Source: Corydoras sp. C115 (Eukaryota; Chordata; Actinopteri; Siluriformes; Callichthyidae). From it: a DNA stretch of 64,000 nt. The translations under genes and the position numbers were made by a program. This document shows positions 56,786 through 64,000 of the stretch, piece by piece. The notes beneath the pieces are model-generated. The model saw only the letters and a program-made list of their open reading frames with translations, ran no database searches and was not told the DNA's origin. Numbering within the stretch: the stretch's first letter is position 1; every line of letters begins with the position of its first letter. The DNA lies in contig JAFMOC010000230.1 of assembly GCA_019802505.1 (NCBI GenBank), positions 407,040-471,039 of the forward strand, read 5' to 3'.

Positions 56786-57660
56786 ATTTAAATCTGTTCT
56801 TCTGCTGAGAGGTTCCACATGGAACCATTAAGTTTGTTACTGTAACTACGGCGACGCCAGGCTTCTGCCTGACAACAGGAAGCGGGGGTACGGTCTGGGT
56901 TCAGCTGTTGCTTGGTAACAGAGAGAGGTTTGGGAGGTGAACATGTTCAGAGACACCGATGTGAACAGCCATGTCTCTCTCCTCCACCCTCCCCAGCCCC
57001 TCCACCCAGACCCTGCCCCCTGTCCCTGCCCCCTGTCCCTGCCCCTGCCCCTGTGTTGTGATCTGTGAGAGGATCTCATAAAGCTGTACGCTTCTAATAT
57101 TTTCTTTACAAACTTACTACATGAAGTGAACACGCCCCCTACAGGTTACAAACTCAAATGATCAGTGACAGTGAATTTATTACATTTACCAAGAGGAACC
57201 AAGAAAATGTAATATAAATAATATAATCATTTTACCATCAGATTTAAAATGTAAATTATTATTATATTAAATTATCACATTATTATAGTGAATTGTTTTG
57301 AAAAATATTTGTGTTTTCTACAGCAGGAACCTTAAAGGTGGGGGTGGAGGGGTGGGACAGTGGGATGAGTTCTGTCTCTAAAAGAACAACGTGTCCTGAA
57401 ACTTTTGAAATCTAAAATGCAGATATTAATTTCAAAGGCTTGTTTGATGTTTAATACACAGCGTTCCGTTCTTGGTTCCGGTTCTGAGTTGCTGGTTCTG
57501 TTTGGGTTCTGTTGAGGTTCTGGAACCTGCAGGCCATCGGTCCAGCACAGTACAGACACGGGGAGAACATGCCAACACCGACAAAATGAACCATCATAAA
57601 AAGATTGACAGGTGGATCGATTGATCGATAGTTACAAATATAATAACGATAAACCTCAGA
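56786..57660. repeat. unique arm of the ~3.08-kb macrorepeat, copy 1
   Basis: Recurs at 59866-60743 nearly base for base; the visible difference is a 3-nt insertion (ATGAAG vs ATGAAAGAG near 57123/60204). Contains a C-rich CCCTGT/CCCTGC block at about 56984-57057. No gene seen. Confidence 0.94.
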
Positions 57661-59865
57661 GCGAGAGGTTGAGAGGTTGTGAGGTTTTGAGGTTGTGAGG
57701 TTTTGAGGTTGTTAGGTTGTGAACGTTGAGAGGTTGAGAGGTTTTGAGGTTGTGAACGTTGAGAGGTTTTGAGGTTTTGAGGTTGAGAGGTTGTGAACAT
57801 TGAGAGGTTTTGAGGTTGTGAGGTTTTGAGGTTGAGAGGTTTTGAGGTTGTGAGGTTTTGAGGTTTTGAGGTTGAGAGGTTTTGAGGTTGAGAGGTTTTG
57901 AGGTTTTGAGGTTGTGAGGTTGAAAGGTTTTGAGGTTGAAAGATTTTGAGGTTAAGAGGTTTTGAGGTTGTGAGGTTGAGAGGTTTTGAGGTTGAGAGGT
58001 TTTGAGGTTGTGAGGTTTTGAGGTTGAGAGGTTGTGAGGTTGAGAGGTTTTGAGGTTGAGAGGTTGTGAGGTTGAGAGGTTTTGAGGTTGAGAGGTTGTG
58101 AGGTTTTGAGGTTGAGAGGTTTTGAGGTTGTGAGGTTTTGAGGTTTTGAGGTTTTGAGGTTGAGAGGTTTTGAGGTTGAGAGGTTTTGAGGTTTTGAGGT
58201 TGTGAGGTTGAAAGGTTTTGAGGTTGAAAGATTTTGAGGTTAAGAGGTTTTGAGGTTGTGAGGTTTTGAGGTTGTGAGGTTGTGAGGTTTTGAGGTTGAG
58301 AGGTTTTGAGGTTGAGAGGTTTTGAGGTTGTGAGGTTTTGAGGTTGAGAGGTTGTGAGGTTTTGAGGTTGAGAGGTTTTGAGGTTGAGAGGTTTTGAGGT
58401 TGAGAGGTTGTGAGGTTTTGAGGTTGAGAGGTTTTGCGGTTGAGAGGTTTTGAGGTTGTGAGGTTTTGAGGTTGAGAGGTTGAGAGGTTTTGAGGTTGAG
58501 AGGTTTTGAGGTTTAAAGGTTTTGAGGTTGAAAGGTTTTGAGGTTGAAAGATTTTGAGGTTAAGAGGTTTTGAGGTTGTGAGGTTTTGAGGTTGTGAGGT
58601 TGTGAGGTTTTGAGGTTGAGAGGTTTTGAGGTTGAGAGGTTTTGAGGTTGAGAGGTTGTGAGGTTTTGAGGTTGAGAGGTTTTGCAGTTGAGAGGTTTTG
58701 AGGTTGTGAGGTTTTGAGGTTGAGAGGTTGAGAGGTTTTGAGGTTGAGAGGTTTTGAGGTTTAAAGGTTTTGAGGTTGAAAGGTTTTGAGGTTGAAAGAT
58801 TTTGAGGTTAAGAGGTTTTGAGGTTGTGAGGTTTTGAGGTTGTGAGGTTGTGAGGTTTTGAGGTTGAGAGGTTTTGCGGTTGAGAGGTTTTGAGGTTGTA
58901 ATGTTTTGAGGTTGAGAGGTTGTGAGGTTAAGAGGTTTTGAGGTTGAGAGGTTGTGAGGTTGAGAGGTTTTGAGGTTGAGAGGTTTTGAGGTTGAGAGGT
59001 TTTGAGGTTGAGAGGTTTTGAGGTTTTGAGGTTGTGAGGTTGAAAGGTTTTGAGGTTGAAAGATTTTGAGGTTAAGAGGTTTTGAGGTTGTGAGGTTTTG
59101 AGGTTGTGAGGTTGTGAGGTTTTGAGGTTGAGAGGTTTTGCGGTTGAGAGGTTTTGAGGTTGTAATGTTTTGAGGTTGAGAGGTTGTGAGGTTAAGAGGT
59201 TTTGAGGTTGAGAGGTTGTGAGGTTGAGAGGTTTTGAGGTTGAGAGGTTTTGAGGTTGAGAGGTTTTGAGGTTGAGAGGTTTTGGGGTTGAGAGGTTTTG
59301 AGGTTGTGAGGTTTTGAGGTTGAGAGGTTTTGAGGTTGAGAGGTTTTGAGGTTGAGAGGTTTTGAGGTTGAGAGGTTTTGGGGTTGAGAGGTTTTGAGGT
59401 TGTGAGGTTTTGAGGTTGAGAGGTTTTGAGGTTGAGAGGTTGAGAGGTTTTGAGGTTTTGAGGTTGAGAGGTTTTGAGGTTTAGAGGTTGAGAGGTTTTG
59501 AGGTTGAGAGGTTTTGAGGTTTAGAGGTTGAGAGGTTTTGAGGTTGAGAGGTTTTGAGGTTTTGAGGTTGAGAGGTTTTGAGGTTTTGAGGTTGAGAGGT
59601 TTTGAGGTTGAGAGGTTTTGAGGGGGTTGAGAGGTTTTGAGGTTGAGGGGTTTTGAGGTTGAGAGGTTTTGAGGTTTAGAGGTTAAGAGGTTTTGAGGTT
59701 GAGAGGTTTTGAGGTTGAGAGGTTTTGAGGTTGAGAGGTTTTGAAGTTGAAAGGTTGAGAGGTTTTGAGGTTGAGAGGTTTTGAGGTTGAGAGGTTTTGA
59801 GGTTTAGAGGTTGAGAGGTTTTGAGGTTGAGAGGTTGAGAGGTTGAGAGGTTTTGAAGTTGAAAG
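57661..59865. repeat. 8-bp GAGGTTNN satellite, block 1
   Basis: Head-to-tail 8-mers GAGGTTGA, GAGGTTTT and GAGGTTGT with occasional AAGATTTT, GAGGTTTA or GCGGTTGA variants. The plus strand is almost free of C. The order of the last two bases repeats over longer distances. Confidence 0.96.
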
Positions 59866-60743
59866 ATTTAAATCTGTTCTTCTGCTGAGAGGTTCCACAT
59901 GGAACCATTAAGTTTGTTACTGTAACTACGGCGACGCCAGGCTTCTGCCTGACAACAGGAAGCGGGGGTACGGTCTGGGTTCAGCTGTTGCTTGGTAACA
60001 GAGAGAGGTTTGGGAGGTGAACATGTTCAGAGACACCGATGTGAACAGCCATGTCTCTCTCCTCCACCCTCCCCAGCCCCTCCACCCAGACCCTGCCCCC
60101 TGTCCCTGCCCCCTGTCCCTGCCCCTGCCCCTGTGTTGTGATCTGTGAGAGGATCTCATAAAGCTGTACGCTTCTAATATTTTCTTTACAAACTTACTAC
60201 ATGAAAGAGTGAACACGCCCCCTACAGGTTACAAACTCAAATGATCAGTGACAGTGAATTTATTACATTTACCAAGAGGAACCAAGAAAATGTAATATAA
60301 ATAATATAATCATTTTACCATCAGATTTAAAATGTAAATTATTATTATATTAAATTATCACATTATTATAGTGAATTGTTTTGAAAAATATTTGTGTTTT
60401 CTACAGCAGGAACCTTAAAGGTGGGGGTGGAGGGGTGGGACAGTGGGATGAGTTCTGTCTCTAAAAGAACAACGTGTCCTGAAACTTTTGAAATCTAAAA
60501 TGCAGATATTAATTTCAAAGGCTTGTTTGATGTTTAATACACAGCGTTCCGTTCTTGGTTCCGGTTCTGAGTTGCTGGTTCTGTTTGGGTTCTGTTGAGG
60601 TTCTGGAACCTGCAGGCCATCGGTCCAGCACAGTACAGACACGGGGAGAACATGCCAACACCGACAAAATGAACCATCATAAAAAGATTGACAGGTGGAT
60701 CGATTGATCGATAGTTACAAATATAATAACGATAAACCTCAGA
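59866..60743. repeat. unique arm of the ~3.08-kb macrorepeat, copy 2
   Basis: Copy of 56786-57660. The join from satellite to unique arm is ATTTAAATCTG in both. Confidence 0.94.
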
Positions 60744-63700
60744 GCGAGAGGTTGAGAGGTTGTGAGGTTTTGAGGTTGTGAGGTTTTGAGGTTGTTAGGT
60801 TGTGAACGTTGAGAGGTTGAGAGGTTTTGAGGTTGTGAACGTTGAGAGGTTTTGAGGTTTTGAGGTTGAGAGGTTGTGAACATTGAGAGGTTTTGAGGTT
60901 GTGAGGTTTTGAGGTTGAGAGGTTTTGAGGTTGTGAGGTTTTGAGGTTTTGAGGTTGAGAGGTTTTGAGGTTGAGAGGTTTTGAGGTTTTGAGGTTGTGA
61001 GGTTGAAAGGTTTTGAGGTTGAAAGATTTTGAGGTTAAGAGGTTTTGAGGTTGTGAGGTTGAGAGGTTTTGAGGTTGAGAGGTTTTGAGGTTGTGAGGTT
61101 ATGAGGTTGAGAGGTTGTGAGGTTGGGAGAGGTTTTGAGGTTGAGAGGTTGTGAGGTTGAGAGGTTTTGAGGTTGAGAGGTTGTGAGGTTTTGAGGTTGA
61201 GAGGTTTTGAGGTTGTGAGGTTTTGAGGTTTTGAGGTTTTGAGGTTGAGAGGTTTTGAGGTTGAGAGGTTTTGAGGTTTTGAGGTTGTGAGGTTGAAAGG
61301 TTTTGAGGTTGAAAGATTTTGAGGTTAAGAGGTTTTGAGGTTGTGAGGTTTTGAGGTTGTGAGGTTGTGAGGTTTTGAGGTTGAGAGGTTTTGAGGTTGA
61401 GAGGTTTTGAGGTTGTGAGGTTTTGAGGTTGTGAGGTTGTGAGGTTTTGAGGTTGAGAGGTTTTGAGGTTGAGAGGTTTTGAGGTTGTGAGGTTTTGAGG
61501 TTGAGAGGTTGTGAGGTTTTGAGGTTGAGAGGTTTTGAGGTTGAGAGGTTTTGAGGTTGAGAGGTTGTGAGGTTTTGAGGTTGAGAGGTTTTGCGGTTGA
61601 GAGGTTTTGAGGTTGTGAGGTTTTGAGGTTGAGAGGTTGAGAGGTTTTGAGGTTGAGAGGTTTTGAGGTTTAAAGGTTTTGAGGTTGAAAGGTTTTGAGG
61701 TTGAAAGATTTTGAGGTTAAGAGGTTTTGAGGTTGTGAGGTTTTGAGGTTGTGAGGTTGTGAGGTTTTGAGGTTGAGAGGTTTTGAGGTTGAGAGGTTTT
61801 GAGGTTGAGAGGTTGTGAGGTTTTGAGGTTGAGAGGTTTTGCAGTTGAGAGGTTTTGAGGTTGTGAGGTTTTGAGGTTGAGAGGTTGAGAGGTTTTGAGG
61901 TTGAGAGGTTTTGAGGTTTAAAGGTTTTGAGGTTGAAAGGTTTTGAGGTTGAAAGATTTTGAGGTTAAGAGGTTTTGAGGTTGTGAGGTTTTGAGGTTGT
62001 GAGGTTGTGAGGTTTTGAGGTTGAGAGGTTTTGCGGTTGAGAGGTTTTGAGGTTGTAATGTTTTGAGGTTGAGAGGTTGTGAGGTTAAGAGGTTTTGAGG
62101 TTGAGAGGTTGTGAGGTTGAGAGGTTTTGAGGTTGAGAGGTTTTGAGGTTGAGAGGTTTTGAGGTTGAGAGGTTTTGAGGTTTTGAGGTTGTGAGGTTGA
62201 AAGGTTTTGAGGTTGAAAGATTTTGAGGTTAAGAGGTTTTGAGGTTGTGAGGTTTTGAGGTTGTGAGGTTGTGAGGTTTTGAGGTTGAGAGGTTTTGCGG
62301 TTGAGAGGTTTTGAGGTTGTAATGTTTTGAGGTTGAGAGGTTGTGAGGTTAAGAGGTTTTGAGGTTGAGAGGTTGTGAGGTTGAGAGGTTTTGAGGTTGA
62401 GAGGTTTTGAGGTTGAGAGGTTTTGAGGTTGAGAGGTTTTGGGGTTGAGAGGTTTTGAGGTTGTGAGGTTTTGAGGTTGAGAGGTTTTGAGGTTGAGAGG
62501 TTTTGAGGTTGAGAGGTTTTGAGGTTGAGAGGTTTTGGGGTTGAGAGGTTTTGAGGTTGTGAGGTTTTGAGGTTGAGAGGTTTTGAGGTTGAGAGGTTGA
62601 GAGGTTTTGAGGTTTTGAGGTTGAGAGAGGTTTTGAGGTTTAGAGGTTGAGAGGTTTTGAGGTTGAGAGGTTTTGAGGTTTAGAGGTTGAGAGGTTTTGA
62701 GGTTGAGAGGTTTTGAGGTTTTGAGGTTGAGAGGTTTTGAGGTTTTGAGGTTGAGAGGTTTTGAGGTTGAGAGGTTTTGAGGTTGAGAGGTTTTGAGGTT
62801 GAGGGGTTTTGAGGTTGAGAGGTTTTGAGGTTTAGAGGTTAAGAGGTTTTGAGGTTGAGAGGTTTTGAGGTTGAGAGGTTTTGAGGTTGAGAGGTTTTGA
62901 AGTTGAAAGGTTGAGAGGTTTTGAGGTTGAGAGGTTTTGAGGTTGAGAGGTTTTGAGGTTTAGAGGTTGAGAGGTTTTGAGGTTGAGAGGTTGAGAGGTT
63001 GAGAGGTTTTGAAGTTGAAAGGTTGAGAGGTTTTGAGGTTGAGAGGTTGAGAGGTTTTGAGGTTTTGAGGTTGTGAGGTTTTGAGGTTTTGAGGTTGAGA
63101 GGTGTGAGGTTGTGAGGTTTAATGGTTGTGAGGTTGTGAGGTTTTGAGGTTGAGAGGTTTTGCGGTTGAGAGGTTTTGAGGTTGTAATGTTTTGAGGTTG
63201 AGAGGTTGTGAGGTTAAGAGGTTTTGAGGTTGAGAGGTTGTGAGGTTGAGAGGTTTTGAGGTTGAGAGGTTTTGAGGTTGAGAGGTTTTGAGGTTGAGAG
63301 GTTTTGGGGTTGAGAGGTTTTGAGGTTGTGAGGTTTTGAGGTTGAGAGGTTTTGAGGTTGAGAGGTTTTGAGGTTGAGAGGTTTTGAGGTTGAGAGGTTT
63401 TGGGGTTGAGAGGTTTTGAGGTTGTGAGGTTTTGAGGTTGAGAGGTTTTGAGGTTGAGAGGTTGAGAGGTTTTGAGGTTTTGAGGTTGAGAGGTTTTGAG
63501 GTTTAGAGGTTGAGAGGTTTTGAGGTTGAGAGGTTTTGAGGTTTAGAGGTTGAGAGGTTTTGAGGTTGAGAGGTTTTGAGGTTTTGAGGTTGAGAGGTTT
63601 TGAGGTTTTGAGGTTGAGAGGTTTTGAGGTTGAGAGGTTTTGAGGTTGAGAGGTTTTGAGGTTGAGGGGTTTTGAGGTTGAGAGGTTTTGAGGTTTAGAG

Positions 63701-64000
63701 GTTAAGAGGTTTTGAGGTTGAGAGGTTTTGAGGTTGAGAGGTTTTGAGGTTGAGAGGTTTTGAAGTTGAAAGGTTGAGAGGTTTTGAGGTTGAGAGGTTT
63801 TGAGGTTGAGAGGTTTTGAGGTTTAGAGGTTGAGAGGTTTTGAGGTTGAGAGGTTGAGAGGTTGAGAGGTTTTGAAGTTGAAAGGTTGAGAGGTTTTGAG
63901 GTTGAGAGGTTGAGAGGTTTTGAGGTTTTGAGGTTGTGAGGTTTTGAGGTTTTGAGGTTGAGAGGTGTGAGGTTGTGAGGTTTAATGGTTGTGAGGTTGT
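60744..64000. repeat. 8-bp GAGGTTNN satellite, block 2 (runs off the window)
   Basis: Same satellite as block 1 and largely the same variant order, then longer. A landmark AGAGGTGTGAGGTTG followed by TTTAATGGTTG at about 63098-63126 recurs 862 bp later at the window end. Confidence 0.96.

Noticed and set aside
57594..57800. Minus-strand peptides rich in NLKTSQPQNLSTSQ
   Set aside because: Translation of the GAGGTTNN satellite.
57661..64000. Telomere-like array
   Set aside because: The unit is an 8-mer GAGGTTNN, not TTAGGG, and it sits between unique arms. I see no telomeric hexamers.

Overview
The window is nuclear DNA from a ray-finned fish, probably a teleost. The evidence is vertebrate genes split by GT-AG introns, many copies of a tRNA-derived SINE with the GGCGGCACGG head, and retroelement 3' ends with the fish motif TTTATCCAAAGCGACTTACA. 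I cannot name the species; an otophysan such as a catfish is a guess. The genes match neighbours on human 1p22, so this is a conserved but locally rearranged block.

Layout. 1-15.0 kb: HFM1 (meiotic MER3-type helicase), minus strand, about 30 exons recognised; its 3' end may lie beyond the window. 17.7-18.5 kb: CpG-rich, probably a shared promoter for HFM1 and ZNF644. 20.3-25.4 kb: ZNF644 (zinc-finger partner of H3K9 methyltransferases), plus strand. 26.8-29.9 kb: LRRC8D (volume-regulated anion channel subunit), minus strand, one coding exon, with a 1-nt frameshift near its C-terminus. 34.6 kb: tRNA-Lys(TTT). 35.9-41.5 kb: GTF2B (TFIIB), plus strand, complete in 7 exons. 42.4-46.9 kb: HS2ST1 (heparan sulfate 2-O-sulfotransferase), minus strand, complete in 7 exons. 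49.0-52.7 kb: SELENOF (15-kDa selenoprotein), plus strand, complete in 5 exons, with its in-frame UGA and a SECIS that can be folded by eye. 52.9-64 kb: no gene seen. This part holds SINEs, a 70-bp hairpin minisatellite, and a roughly 3.08-kb macrorepeat whose satellite arm is built from an 8-bp unit GAGGTTNN and has almost no C on the plus strand.

The genes are housekeeping or cell-biological and do not form a pathway. The striking content is the SINE population: 39 copies or fragments, roughly a fifth of the sequence, many with readable target-site duplications. Several pairs form dimers whose linker DNA matches the flank of another SINE in the same window. This records read-through transcription, 3' transduction and template switching. 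One copy sits exactly on an HFM1 splice donor. Another lies 20 bp behind the selenocysteine exon of SELENOF.
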